Source: Kangiella marina (lineage in GTDB: Bacteria; Pseudomonadota; Gammaproteobacteria; Enterobacterales; Kangiellaceae). From it: a stretch of DNA of 64,000 nucleotides. The position numbers and the translations under genes were made by a program. The notes beneath the pieces are model-generated. The model made no database searches. It saw only the letters and a list, made by a program, of their open reading frames with translations, and had not been told where the DNA came from. Positions 27,871-37,381 of this stretch are shown here, one piece after another; the stretch's first letter is position 1; each line of letters opens with the position of its first letter. Location of the stretch: NCBI RefSeq assembly GCF_039541235.1, contig NZ_BAABFV010000002.1, positions 186,001 to 250,000 of the forward strand, given 5' to 3'.

Positions 27871-27899
27871 CCCACGTGTTGTTGTAACAGGTGGGTTTT
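27871..27899 (+). promoter_or_regulatory. Hairpin in the petA leader, attenuator-like
   Basis: CCCAC-G-TGTT (27871-27880) pairs with AACA-G-GTGGG (27886-27895), interrupted by a G-G mismatch and followed by TTTTC. It ends about 10 nt before the petA GGGGAG ribosome site. It could act as a weak intrinsic terminator or influence initiation. Confidence 0.45.
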
Positions 27900-27920
27900 C
27901 TTCGTGGGGAGACTATTCGA

Positions 27921-28508
27921 ATGAGTAATCAGGGCGTTAACAAAGGACGCAGGAATCTCCTAATCGGGGCTACTTCAGCAGTAGGCGCGGTTGGTGTGAT
28001 TGGTGCGGCTGTACCTTTTGTCCGTTCTTGGGCACCGAGTGCGAAAGCACAGTCGGCCGGTGCGCCAGTAGAGTATGACTACACTAAATTAGAAGTGGGT
28101 CAGCAAATGACACTAAAGTGGCGTGGAAAACCTGTATGGGTTATTCGCCGTGATAAGAAAATGCTTGGCAGCATTTCTAAAAGTGAAGAAAAGGTAGCCG
28201 ATCCAAACTCTGAAGCAGACCAACAACCAGAATATTGTAAAAATGAATATCGTTCTGTTGAGCCGGAAATCTTCGTGGCAGTTGGCTTGTGTACGCACTT
28301 AGGCTGCTCGCCAACACTTTATGCGGAGCCTGGTTCATTTGAGAATGACTGGCTTGGTGGTTTTTACTGCCCATGTCATGGTTCTAAGTTTGATTTGGCT
28401 GGTCGAGTTTACTCTGGCGTACCAGCGAACGCGAATTTAGAGGTCCCGCCTTATTCAATTAACACAACGAGCAAAGTTATCGTTGTGGGCGAAGATGGAG
28501 GTGCCTAA
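27921..28508 (+). CDS. petA: Ubiquinol-cytochrome c reductase iron-sulfur subunit (Rieske)
   Basis: This is the Rieske subunit of the bc1 complex, which carries electrons from ubiquinol to cytochrome c1. The 195-residue protein has a twin-arginine-type N-terminus (KGRRNLLIGA) with one membrane helix (about residues 12-33), and the cluster ligands Cys124-His126 (CTHLGC) and Cys150-His153 (CPCHGS), with the disulfide cysteines Cys129 and Cys152. I chose ATG 27921 because GGGGAG lies just upstream. The stop overlaps the petB start (TAATG). Confidence 0.97.
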   Translation: MSNQGVNKGRRNLLIGATSAVGAVGVIGAAVPFVRSWAPSAKAQSAGAPVEYDYTKLEVGQQMTLKWRGKPVWVIRRDKKMLGSISKSEEKVADPNSEADQQPEYCKNEYRSVEPEIFVAVGLCTHLGCSPTLYAEPGSFENDWLGGFYCPCHGSKFDLAGRVYSGVPANANLEVPPYSINTTSKVIVVGEDGGA

Positions 28509-29719
28509 TGTTTAAAAGTTTTATGACATGGCTTGATGCACGTTTTCCTGCGACAAAAGTATGGAACGAGCATTTAGCTGAATACTACGCACCAAAAAAC
28601 TTTAACTTTTGGTACTTCTTCGGTTCATTAGCACTTTTGGTGCTGGTTAACCAATTATTAACCGGTATCTGGTTGACCATGTTCTACAGCCCAAGCGAGC
28701 CGTTCGCGTCTGTAGAGTACATCATGCGTGATGTGGACATGGGTTGGATTATCCGTTATTTACACTCGACCGGGGCATCTGCCTTCTTCGTGGTGGTCTA
28801 TCTTCACATGTTCCGTGGCATTATCTACGGCTCATACAAGAAGCCACGTGAGTTAGTGTGGATTTTCGGTATGATCATCTTTGTACTATTAATGGCTGAA
28901 GCATTCATGGGCTATTTATTGCCATGGGGTCAGATGTCATTCTGGGGTGCTCAGGTAATTATCAACCTGTTCGGTACTATTCCTGTGATCGGTCCTGATT
29001 TGGTTGAGTGGATTCGTGGTGACTTTACCTTGTCGCTAGCGTCTCTTAACCGTTTCTTCGCGTTACACGTTGTCGCTGTGCCTTTGGCGTTAGTTGCGAT
29101 GGTGTTCTTACACATTGTTGCGTTACACAAAGTAGGCTCTAACAACCCTGACGGCGTAGAAATTAAAGAGAAGAAAGATGAGAACGGTATTCCACTAGAC
29201 GGCATTCCTTTCCACCCATACTACACCGTAAAAGACATCGTGGGTGTGGTGGTCTTCTTAATGATTTTCTTAAGCATCGTGTTCTTTGCTCCAGACTTTG
29301 GCGGCTACTTTTTAGAGCGTCCAAACTTTGAGCCTGCGAACCCGCTTAAAACGCCTCCACACATTGCGCCAGTTTGGTACTTTACGCCGTTCTATACGAT
29401 GTTGCGTGCGGTTCCAGATCCGTTTGGTGGCTTTGTGGTGATGGCATTGGCAATCGTGATTTTGTTCTTGTTGCCATGGCTTGATCGTCAAAAAGTGAAG
29501 TCAATCCGTTACCGTGGTTTGTCGTTCAAAGTACTTCTGTTCTTCTTTGTTGTGTCGTTCATCATCTTAGGTGTGTTAGGTGTGGTTCCAGTAACACCAA
29601 CGACAGCATTGCTAGGTCAAGTTTGTACGGCTTACTATTTCTTCTTCTTTATCGCGCTTTGGTTCTTACCGAAGTTCGAGAAAACGAAGCCAGTACCAGA
29701 GAGGGTAACAGACAAATGA
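28508..29719 (+). CDS. petB: Cytochrome b of the bc1 complex
   Basis: This is the 403-residue membrane core of the bc1 complex with eight or nine transmembrane helices, binding two b hemes and both quinone sites. Heme-ligand histidines appear as the HSTGASAFFVVVYLHMFRG pair and later HVVAVPLALVAMVFLHIVALH. The Qo-site PEWY-type motif reads PVWYFTPFY. It overlaps petA by one base and petC by four (ATGA). Confidence 0.97.
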   Translation: MFKSFMTWLDARFPATKVWNEHLAEYYAPKNFNFWYFFGSLALLVLVNQLLTGIWLTMFYSPSEPFASVEYIMRDVDMGWIIRYLHSTGASAFFVVVYLHMFRGIIYGSYKKPRELVWIFGMIIFVLLMAEAFMGYLLPWGQMSFWGAQVIINLFGTIPVIGPDLVEWIRGDFTLSLASLNRFFALHVVAVPLALVAMVFLHIVALHKVGSNNPDGVEIKEKKDENGIPLDGIPFHPYYTVKDIVGVVVFLMIFLSIVFFAPDFGGYFLERPNFEPANPLKTPPHIAPVWYFTPFYTMLRAVPDPFGGFVVMALAIVILFLLPWLDRQKVKSIRYRGLSFKVLLFFFVVSFIILGVLGVVPVTPTTALLGQVCTAYYFFFFIALWFLPKFEKTKPVPERVTDK

Positions 29720-30603
29720 AAAAGTTAATTTCAGCTATTTTATTCCTGCTACCCGTCGCAGCCTTTGCTGCGGGTGGCGGCACGACTTATCCGAACGATA
29801 AGGCTAACGTGAACTATGGTGATAAGGCGTCGATCCAAAACGGCGCCAAGTTATTCGTTAACTATTGCCAAGGGTGTCACTCAATGGAGTACGTGCGTTA
29901 TTCACGTATTGCTCAAGACTTAGACTTAACTGAAGATCAAGCATCAGCGCTTATCTTAGGTGACGGTAAGCTTGGTGATACGATGGATAAAGCGATGGAT
30001 GCAGGGCTTGCAGAAAAATGGTTTGGTGTGAACCCACTAGACTTATCTTTGGTAGCTCGCGTTCGTGGTAACGATTGGGTTTATAACTACCTTCGTGCAT
30101 TCTACCTCGATGACTCACGCCCGTATGGCGTTAATAACACTGTCTTCCCAAGTGTTGGTATGCCTCACGTTTTGGCGGACCTGCAAGGTCTACAAGTTAA
30201 AAGTGATGAGTTAGTGGCTGCGGAAGAGGCGATTACTAGTGGAAAAGCTCGTATCGAACAATTAAAAGCGACTTTGAAAGATGCTGATGCGTCTGCTGAA
30301 GCAGTAGCAAAAGCAGAAGAAGGTGTTGCTTTGCTTGAAGAAGAAGTTCATGACGCTGAGCTTGAAATCGCGAAGATTGCTCGCGAAGGTAAAATGTTCA
30401 CCATCGTTGAAGAAGGTGACATGACGCCACAAGAGTACGACCACGCCGTTCGTGACTTAGTCGCTTTCATGGCTTATACCGCTAACCCAGTAAAACTGAA
30501 AAGTAAGGCAATTGGTCTATGGGCCTTGTTGTTCTTACTCGTCTTACTGGTATTAGCATACTTCTTGAAGAAAGAGTTCTGGAAAGATATCAAGAAGAAG
30601 TAA
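29716..30603 (+). CDS. petC: Cytochrome c1 with a coiled-coil insertion
   Basis: This is the c1 subunit of the bc1 complex, 295 residues. It has a signal peptide (residues 1-19), the heme-attachment motif CQGCH (51-55), a probable axial Met149 in PSVGMPHVL and a C-terminal membrane anchor (about 267-284). Residues about 160-223 form a Glu/Ala/Lys-rich helical insertion (DELVAAEEAITSGKARIEQL and onward) between the conserved LQGLQ and MTPQEYDHAVRDLVAF; most homologues have only a short loop there. It should sit on the periplasmic face. Start ATG 29716 overlaps the petB stop. Confidence 0.95.
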   Translation: MKKLISAILFLLPVAAFAAGGGTTYPNDKANVNYGDKASIQNGAKLFVNYCQGCHSMEYVRYSRIAQDLDLTEDQASALILGDGKLGDTMDKAMDAGLAEKWFGVNPLDLSLVARVRGNDWVYNYLRAFYLDDSRPYGVNNTVFPSVGMPHVLADLQGLQVKSDELVAAEEAITSGKARIEQLKATLKDADASAEAVAKAEEGVALLEEEVHDAELEIAKIAREGKMFTIVEEGDMTPQEYDHAVRDLVAFMAYTANPVKLKSKAIGLWALLFLLVLLVLAYFLKKEFWKDIKKK

Positions 30604-30614
30604 ATCGGTTTGAT

Positions 30615-30634
30615 GGGCCTCATCCCAGAGGCCC
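30615..30634 (+). repeat. Hairpin between petC and sspA
   Basis: GGGCCTC (30615-30621) and GAGGCCC (30628-30634) enclose a 6-base loop. Only a weak T-containing tract follows, so it may be a partial terminator between petABC and sspAB. Confidence 0.55.
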
Positions 30635-30654
30635 TTACTGTTTAGGAGAAAAAT

Positions 30655-31287
30655 ATGGCCGTAGTTGCCAAACGTTCGGTAATGACCCTTTATTCAGGTA
30701 ATGACGTATACAGTCATCAGGCGCGCATAGTGCTTGCTGAGAAAGGTGTCAATTATGAAGTGGTTGAAGTAACGTCTGATAAAGTTCCAGAAGACTTGAT
30801 GGATCTGAACCCGTATGGCTCAGTCCCTACTCTAATCGATCGTGACTTAGTGCTTTATGAAGCGAGTATTGTCATGGAGTATCTTGATGAACGCTTCCCA
30901 CACCCGCCATTGATGCCTGTTTACCCAGTCACTCGCGGACGTAGCCGATTAATGATGCACCGTATCCACAAAGAGTGGTACAGCCAATATGAAATCATTG
31001 TCAACGGCACTGAAGCAAAGGCTAAGAAAGCCCGTAAAGAGCTTCAGGAAAGCATCTTGGCGCTATCTCCAGTATTTGCTAGTAATCCTTACTTCATGAG
31101 CGAGGAGTTCTCTTTAGTTGACTGTGTCATTGCTCCACTTTTATGGCGCGCAGATCAGCTAGGTATTGAAATCAGTGGCCGTGGTAGTAAAGCCATTCAC
31201 GAGTATATGGAACGTATCTTTGAGCGCGAATCATTTAAGGTCAGTTTGACTGAAGAAGAGCGTGAAATGAAATTAGGTCTTATGTAA
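30655..31287 (+). CDS. sspA: Stringent starvation protein A
   Basis: SspA is a GST-fold protein without GST activity that binds RNA polymerase and modulates transcription in stationary phase and acid stress. The 210-residue protein shows the thioredoxin-like half with LYSGNDVYSHQARIVLAEKG and NPYGSVPTLIDRDLVLYEAS, and the helical half ending KLGLM. An AGGAG ribosome site precedes the ATG. The stop overlaps the sspB start. Confidence 0.96.
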   Translation: MAVVAKRSVMTLYSGNDVYSHQARIVLAEKGVNYEVVEVTSDKVPEDLMDLNPYGSVPTLIDRDLVLYEASIVMEYLDERFPHPPLMPVYPVTRGRSRLMMHRIHKEWYSQYEIIVNGTEAKAKKARKELQESILALSPVFASNPYFMSEEFSLVDCVIAPLLWRADQLGIEISGRGSKAIHEYMERIFERESFKVSLTEEEREMKLGLM

Positions 31288-31727
31288 TGGCGGATGTTTC
31301 GCCATTACAACCTTACCTGCTTATTGCTTACTATGAGTGGATGATTGATAACGGTTGGACGCCACAGGTTCTAGTCGACTGCTCCCACCCAGAAGTGGAT
31401 GTGCCTCAGCAGTTTGCCAATGATGGTAAAATTGTGCTCAATATTGCACCGAGTGCTGTTGCAAATTTTGAGTTAAATCATGATTACTTAAGTTTTAGTG
31501 CTCGCTTTTCTGGCAAGTCACTTGATATTTATATTCCGATGAACTCTATTGTTGCTATTTATGCTCGTGAAAACGATCAAGGCATCATGTTCTCACCGAA
31601 TATGTACGGTGTTGGTGATGCGCCACAATTAAAAGATTCAAACTCTGAGTCTGATGATGGTGATGGTCCAGATGATGAGCCTCCAACGCCACCAAAAGGA
31701 CGGCCGAATTTAAAAGTCGTGAAGTAG
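31287..31727 (+). CDS. sspB: ClpXP protease specificity-enhancing factor SspB
   Basis: SspB delivers ssrA-tagged proteins to ClpXP. The 146 residues include an N-terminal substrate-binding domain (YLLIAYYEWMIDNGWTPQ, IVLNIAPSAVANFEL, FSARFSGKSLDIYIPM), a flexible acidic linker with DDGDGPDDEPPTPP, and the C-terminal ClpX-binding tail RPNLKVVK. It overlaps sspA by one base and is followed by a terminator. Confidence 0.96.
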   Translation: MADVSPLQPYLLIAYYEWMIDNGWTPQVLVDCSHPEVDVPQQFANDGKIVLNIAPSAVANFELNHDYLSFSARFSGKSLDIYIPMNSIVAIYARENDQGIMFSPNMYGVGDAPQLKDSNSESDDGDGPDDEPPTPPKGRPNLKVVK

Positions 31728-31730
31728 CAT

Positions 31731-31764
31731 AAAAAAGCCCAGCATCTGCTGGGCTTTTATTTTA
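31731..31764 (+). terminator. Rho-independent terminator after sspB
   Basis: AAAAGCCCAGC (31733-31743), ATCT loop, GCTGGGCTTTT (31748-31758) and a T-rich tract. It is nearly symmetric and lies between the convergent sspB and dolP, so it may work for both. Confidence 0.9.
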
Positions 31765-31785
31765 GGGAGTTTTATTACAGATGCA

Positions 31786-32313
31786 CTAGTTTATATACTC
31801 GAATATCTTTACGACTTTTTGGACGCCAGAGATATTTCGCGCCACTAATGCAGCTTTATCGCCTTCTTCGCGCGTTACGAGTCCCATCAAGAAAACTTCG
31901 CCTGCTTCGGTTGTAACATTAATGCGTTTTGAGTCGAGTCCTTTTTCAGCAGCTAAACTGGATTTAACCTTGGTGGTAATCCATGAATCAGACATGGTAC
32001 TGACATCATCCGGGTTTGCGACCCTTAACTCATTAAATACTTTGCGTATTTCAGGTATACCCTTAACTTCGTTGGAAACTTGGTTAATGATTGCCTGATT
32101 AGGCACTTGGCCATAGATCAGTACGTATAAGTTGTGGCTATCGACGCCAATAAATGAGGGAGGGTTTTTAGCCTCAATAGCATCTGTGATTGTGTAAACG
32201 CGGCTTTCGATGCTGTTATCTTCAGCCATGGTGCCAAAAGTTGTACACGCAGGTACAACGGTCAGCGTTACGAATATAAGACTCAATGTGCGCAAGGTTT
32301 GTCTAAAAGTCAT
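31786..32313 (-). CDS. dolP: BON-domain outer-membrane lipoprotein DolP
   Basis: DolP (YraP) is a dual-BON lipoprotein that supports outer-membrane integrity and BAM function. The 175-residue protein has a lipoprotein signal with lipobox Cys23 in VVPAC, BON1 (about residues 40-105, ending VFNELRV) and BON2 (about 108-173, with VKSSLAAEKGLDSKRINV and EGDKAALVARNISGVQKVV). It sits 5 bp after diaA, matching the rsmI-lpoA-yraN-diaA-dolP order of E. coli. Confidence 0.92.
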   Translation of the reverse strand: MTFRQTLRTLSLIFVTLTVVPACTTFGTMAEDNSIESRVYTITDAIEAKNPPSFIGVDSHNLYVLIYGQVPNQAIINQVSNEVKGIPEIRKVFNELRVANPDDVSTMSDSWITTKVKSSLAAEKGLDSKRINVTTEAGEVFLMGLVTREEGDKAALVARNISGVQKVVKIFEYIN

Positions 32314-32318
32314 GGTAT

Positions 32319-33292
<974 letters not shown>

Positions 33293-33342
33293 ATCAATCC
33301 TTGATAGTGATTTTGACTGTTGCCAGCCTTAAAGTTCCCGCG

Positions 33343-35190
33343 CTAGTTATTTGCCCCAGCAGGGGTCATTTGACCGCCTCTAAATAAGCCCCAGGAAAGT
33401 TGTCGCACAAACTGGCCATAGGCATCCATTGTCAAACCACCGGATAAGCCTTGGATTTGATGGTTGGGATTACGGGCAAACTCCTGAAGTTCGGGAATAA
33501 TGGCGAAGGCGTCGTGACCTAACGCAAAAAAACGTGCCAAAGTATTGGTTGAGTTAGGCACCAGCTGTTGCATTTTGCGGCGACTATCGCGTAATTCTTC
33601 GGTGCTCCCTAGCATCCAAGGGGCATCGGTAAACGATATTCCATCCAAGTCATTGTCACGGGTTGGGTTGGTATACCCTTCATACACTGCAGAGGTTGCA
33701 TAAACCGGCAGATCATACGCGTAATAATAATTAAGGTAAGGTTTGATAATGCGTGCCTTTTCAACTTTTGAGATCATAAAAATGAAGTCTGCTGTGGCTG
33801 AGCCTTGGCCGCTGGCTTCAATTGGAATATTGAGGAAGTTTTGCAGATCTTGTGCACGTTTTTCAGCTTGATCTGCGCCAAGCATGGTCATAACTGCTGC
33901 TTTGACATTTTGGTTGTGGGCAATGTTGGCGGTTTTGACAATGTAGCCGCCAAGTTGCTCAAACTCCTCGGTAAAAGCATCTACTGCCCGTTTGCCTAAC
34001 GATGAGTCAGCGTTAATGATAAAAGCACGATCCTGCCCTTGTCGTATGGCATGGCGAGCTATTTGCTTTGCTTCGTCTTCAATCGGTAACCCAAACTGGA
34101 AAAAGTTACTGGGTGCATAATACGAGTCTAGGCGGTTTAGAGCCAAAGTTGGAATCGGAAGATTGGGCTGAGCCGCGAGCTCCTCCATATTTTGCTTAAG
34201 TAAAGGCCCAACAATAAAGTCGACACCTTCTTCGAAAGCTCGCTGATAAAGCGTTTGCATATCAATACCATGGGTATCGTAAACAGCCACATCCGCAGCT
34301 TCAAAGCGATTGGGTTGTTGGTAATAACCAGCCATGAATCCATCACGTATTAACTGTCCGACAGGCGCTAAGTTTCCTGACATGGGGACAAACAAGCCGA
34401 TTTTAGTCGGAGCTGACGCGGTGAAATCAAAAGACCCCATTTGGCTCATATCGAGATAATCAATGGCAGGGTGTTCAGGGTAAATGTGTGACCATTCTTC
34501 CATCGCTGTCGACATATTGGAGGCATTACGCATGTAGCGGTGACGGATAATCGCCATGTCGAGCCAACCCAAGACGTGGTGACTAGAAGCCCGCGAGCGT
34601 TTTAACTCGATTGCGCCCAGTGGTGATGCTAACAGCTCCTGCCAAGCTCTTTCGAACTGCGCTTCAGCAATTCGACTATCGTTAAGGTAACCATTAAAAA
34701 GAGGCTCAGCTTCAAGGCGAACAACGGCGGCGTCGGCAAGGCGATTATTGGCAGCTAAGCTATCCGCGAGTGTTATTGCATAATGAGCTTGCCAGTTAAC
34801 ACTGTGATCTTGAGGGTTGCCAACGGAGTGTAAGGCTCGGATGGATTCGAATGGCTTATCCTGAGTTAATGCAACTTCACCGAGCAAAAGATAGTACCCA
34901 TCGCGTTGTTCTAGCGGGAGTTCGGTCGGCTGGAAACTACGCAATAATGCGTAAGACTCAGCGGGATTGCCCATTTCGTGATAGGCGATTGCGGCTTTTA
35001 ACTTAAAGGGAGCTTGAGCTGTGCCCTGATATTGCTCAGCTTGAGCAAGATAATAGTCGGGAGACTCTGCCACACGATCACGGATACCCGAGTCTTGGCT
35101 CGATGAGCGAGGTTGTGTCGTGACACAAGAGACCAGCAAAAAACTGCATATTGCTAAAGATAGGTTCTTGTTCAAGGACTTTTTTGTCAT
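33343..35190 (-). CDS. lpoA: Penicillin-binding protein activator LpoA
   Basis: LpoA is an outer-membrane lipoprotein that reaches through the periplasm to stimulate PBP1A. The 615-residue protein has a lipobox Cys22 in LLVSC, an N-terminal TPR-like helical domain (about residues 35-255) and a C-terminal periplasmic-binding-protein-like domain starting at KIGLFVPMSGNLAPVGQLIRDG (about 263). It diverges from rsmI over 65 bp, as in many relatives. Confidence 0.95.
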   Translation of the reverse strand: MTKKSLNKNLSLAICSFLLVSCVTTQPRSSSQDSGIRDRVAESPDYYLAQAEQYQGTAQAPFKLKAAIAYHEMGNPAESYALLRSFQPTELPLEQRDGYYLLLGEVALTQDKPFESIRALHSVGNPQDHSVNWQAHYAITLADSLAANNRLADAAVVRLEAEPLFNGYLNDSRIAEAQFERAWQELLASPLGAIELKRSRASSHHVLGWLDMAIIRHRYMRNASNMSTAMEEWSHIYPEHPAIDYLDMSQMGSFDFTASAPTKIGLFVPMSGNLAPVGQLIRDGFMAGYYQQPNRFEAADVAVYDTHGIDMQTLYQRAFEEGVDFIVGPLLKQNMEELAAQPNLPIPTLALNRLDSYYAPSNFFQFGLPIEDEAKQIARHAIRQGQDRAFIINADSSLGKRAVDAFTEEFEQLGGYIVKTANIAHNQNVKAAVMTMLGADQAEKRAQDLQNFLNIPIEASGQGSATADFIFMISKVEKARIIKPYLNYYYAYDLPVYATSAVYEGYTNPTRDNDLDGISFTDAPWMLGSTEELRDSRRKMQQLVPNSTNTLARFFALGHDAFAIIPELQEFARNPNHQIQGLSGGLTMDAYGQFVRQLSWGLFRGGQMTPAGANN

Positions 35191-35255
35191 AATTCCGTTC
35201 TCAAGAAATAGTTAGTGTTATTCTAAGCGCTCGGGCACAACAAGGCAAAGAACCA

Positions 35256-36155
35256 ATGGCAGATTTGACAGATTCTAACAAGGAAAATTCACAACAAATC
35301 AATCAGTTCCATCCTGGCAGTGGAACCTTGTATGTTGTGGCAACGCCGATTGGCAATATCAGCGATATGTCTTACCGTGCTATAGAAACATTACAACAGG
35401 TTAGCTTAATTTGTGCTGAAGATACGCGCCATAGTCAGAGGCTCATGGTGCACTATCATATTGGTACGCCAATGATATCCCTGCACGAGCACAATGAAGA
35501 GGCCCGCCTAGGGCAGATTGCGGAAAAACTCAGCTCGGGGCAGTCGATAGCACTAATTTCAGATGCTGGCACGCCATTAATCAGTGATCCTGGCTTTAAA
35601 CTGGTTCGAGGATTACGACAGCAAGGCTTTAAGATTAGCCCAATACCCGGGGCCAGTGCGTTGATTTCAGCTTTGTCGGTAGCTGGATTAGCTACCGACA
35701 GCTTTAGTTTCTGGGGATTTTTGCCGGCAAAATCAAAAGCTCGTCAAGAGCGTTATCAACAGCTTTTAGATAATAAGGAAACTCTGGTATTTTATGAATC
35801 TTCACACCGTATCGCAGATAGTTTAAAGGATTTAAGCGACGTTTTTGGAGAGCGTCAGGTCGTTATTGCCAGAGAAATCACAAAAAACTTTGAAACTATT
35901 TTGTCAGGAACTACGTCTATAGTACTACAACAAGTTATTAACGACCCGAATCAGCAAAAAGGTGAGTTTGTGGTGATGGTCGAAGGTGTGGCAAAAAACG
36001 CCGCTGATCAAGAAATCAGTAGCGAAGCTAAAACGGTAATGTCACACCTGATGACAGAGTTACCGCCCAACAAGGCGGCGAAACTAACGGCACAAATCAC
36101 AGGTGCAAAAAAGAAAGACTTGTATCAATGGGCGTTAGATCAGAAAGCAGATTAA
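35256..36155 (+). CDS. rsmI: 16S rRNA 2'-O-methyltransferase RsmI
   Basis: RsmI methylates the 2'-OH of C1402 in 16S rRNA, close to the decoding centre. The 299 residues include TLYVVATPIGNISDMSYRA, CAEDTRHSQRLM, ALISDAGTPLISDPG and PGASALISALSVAG, all signatures of the tetrapyrrole-methylase-like RsmI fold. An N-terminal extension of about 20 polar residues precedes the domain. The next gene starts 11 bp after the stop. Confidence 0.96.
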   Translation: MADLTDSNKENSQQINQFHPGSGTLYVVATPIGNISDMSYRAIETLQQVSLICAEDTRHSQRLMVHYHIGTPMISLHEHNEEARLGQIAEKLSSGQSIALISDAGTPLISDPGFKLVRGLRQQGFKISPIPGASALISALSVAGLATDSFSFWGFLPAKSKARQERYQQLLDNKETLVFYESSHRIADSLKDLSDVFGERQVVIAREITKNFETILSGTTSIVLQQVINDPNQQKGEFVVMVEGVAKNAADQEISSEAKTVMSHLMTELPPNKAAKLTAQITGAKKKDLYQWALDQKAD

Positions 36156-36166
36156 GCGGAGGTTTT

Positions 36167-36697
36167 ATGAAAAACTATAGAAGTATGTTAATCAGTGCAG
36201 TGAGTGTCTTAGCATTAAGCTGGGCCGGAATGAGCGCTGCTAACCCGAACGATGAGTCCGCTCAATCTAAAGCGGGTATCGTCGTAGAGTGGAGCGATTT
36301 TGATGATTATCGCGATGTACGCCCAGCCACTGAAGCAAAAGGTGTATTTCACAAGCGCGTCAAGAAAAGCTTTGACAAGTTTTTCAGTGAATACAGTTCG
36401 GAATTACCCGATGGCCAAAGCTTGTCTATTAAGATCAATGATTTAGATCTTGCGGGCAACATTAAGCTAGAGGCAACCAGAAGCATCCGCGTGATGAAAG
36501 ATATTGACTTCCCACGCATGGAGTTTAGCTACAAGCTTGTTGGCGCTGATGGAAGTGTGATAAAGCAGGGCGAAGCAAGCTTAAAAGATATGAACTACCT
36601 TTATCATGAAAAAACCTGGAAACGTTATAAAGAAGGTTTTTACTATGAAAAACACATGTTCCGAGAGTGGTTTGAAGACACGATTAAGAAAAGCTAA
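36167..36697 (+). CDS. DUF3016 domain periplasmic protein
   Basis: This is a 176-residue exported protein of the DUF3016 family, function unknown. It has a signal peptide (about residues 1-25, ending MSAANP), then the family features VEWSDFDDYRDVRP, LPDGQSLSIKINDLDLAG and RMEFSYKLVGADG, and an aromatic and basic C-terminus with EWFEDTIKK. GGAGG precedes ATG 36167. It is probably co-transcribed with rsmI and ends at a strong terminator just before rnpB. Confidence 0.85.
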   Translation: MKNYRSMLISAVSVLALSWAGMSAANPNDESAQSKAGIVVEWSDFDDYRDVRPATEAKGVFHKRVKKSFDKFFSEYSSELPDGQSLSIKINDLDLAGNIKLEATRSIRVMKDIDFPRMEFSYKLVGADGSVIKQGEASLKDMNYLYHEKTWKRYKEGFYYEKHMFREWFEDTIKKS

Positions 36698-36720
36698 TCG
36701 CTTAATGTAACAACACCAGA

Positions 36721-36753
36721 GGCAAGGAAATTAAGTTTTCCTTGCCTTTTTTT
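36721..36753 (+). terminator. Rho-independent terminator before rnpB
   Basis: GGCAAGGAAA (36721-36730), a 6-base loop, TTTCCTTGCC (36737-36746) and T7. Confidence 0.93.
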
Positions 36754-36776
36754 GTGCGAAGACTAAACTTGCTGCA

Positions 36777-37133
36777 AAGCTGGCCAGACAGTCGCTGCCT
36801 ATGTTTCATAGGGAGAGGAAAGTCCGGACTTCATAGAGCAGGGTGCCAGGTAACGCCTGGGCGGCGCAAGCCGACGGCAAGTGCAGCAGAAAGAAGACCG
36901 CCGATGGTTCTTAGTTCGCTAAGTTCACAGGTAAGGGCGAAAGGGTGCGGTAAGAGCGCACCGCGCTTCTGGTAACAGAAAGCGGCGAGGTAAACCCCAC
37001 CCGAAGCAAGACCAAATAGGGTTCCGTACGGCGTTGCTCGCGTTGGAACCGGGTAGGTTGCTGGAGCCATCGAGTGATTGATGGCCTAGACGAATGACTG
37101 TCCACGACAGAATCCGGCTTATCGGCCAGCTTT
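36777..37133 (+). ncRNA. rnpB: RNase P RNA, bacterial type A
   Basis: This is the catalytic RNA of RNase P, about 357 nt. Conserved regions are in order: the P1 strand AAGCTGGCC at the start pairing with GGCCAGCTT at the end; GAGGAAAGTCCGG (CR-I); GCAGGGTGCCAGGTAACGCC; GAAAGGGTGCGGTAAGAGCG; ACCAAATAGGG; and near the 3' end GACTGTCCACGACAGAA and the CCGGCTTATCGG segment. The order and close similarity to E. coli M1 RNA give type A. Ends are placed by the P1 helix. A T-rich tract follows. Confidence 0.97.
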
Positions 37134-37150
37134 TCTTATTTTTTATTTTT

Positions 37151-37346
37151 GTCATTCAAAACTTGATTTGGAATCTATCATCTTCGTCATACCGTGGCGC
37201 CAAAGGCACTTCCTTCGGTCGCTTACTACGGTATCTAGCGACTTTCTATAGGTTGGGTTAGCCGCTAGGCGTAACCCAACAGTTGCTTAAGTCTTGTCAT
37301 TCCAAATGGTAACCACAGGGAATGCCTTTAGGTAATTTGGAATCTA
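37151..37346. repeat. Cluster of GTCAT...ATCTA palindromic repeats and a REP-like hairpin
   Basis: Three units share the frame GTCAT at the left and ATCTA at the right with complementary inner arms: 37151-37177 (ATTCAAA/TTTGGAAT, one base missing), 37186-37237 (ATACCGT/ACGGTAT) and 37296-37346 (ATTCCAAAT/ATTTGGAAT). Between the last two lies GTTGGGTTA (37252-37260) with TAACCCAAC (37272-37280), a 9-bp hairpin. Such units look like dispersed bacterial intergenic repeats. No protein is encoded. Confidence 0.7.
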
Positions 37347-37381
37347 GGTTTATTTTTAGTATTTATTTCGCTTTATAGCGA

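Noticed and set aside
36742-37155. Several open frames on both strands inside rnpB
   Set aside because: The RNase P RNA explains this sequence; the frames follow from its GC-rich stems.
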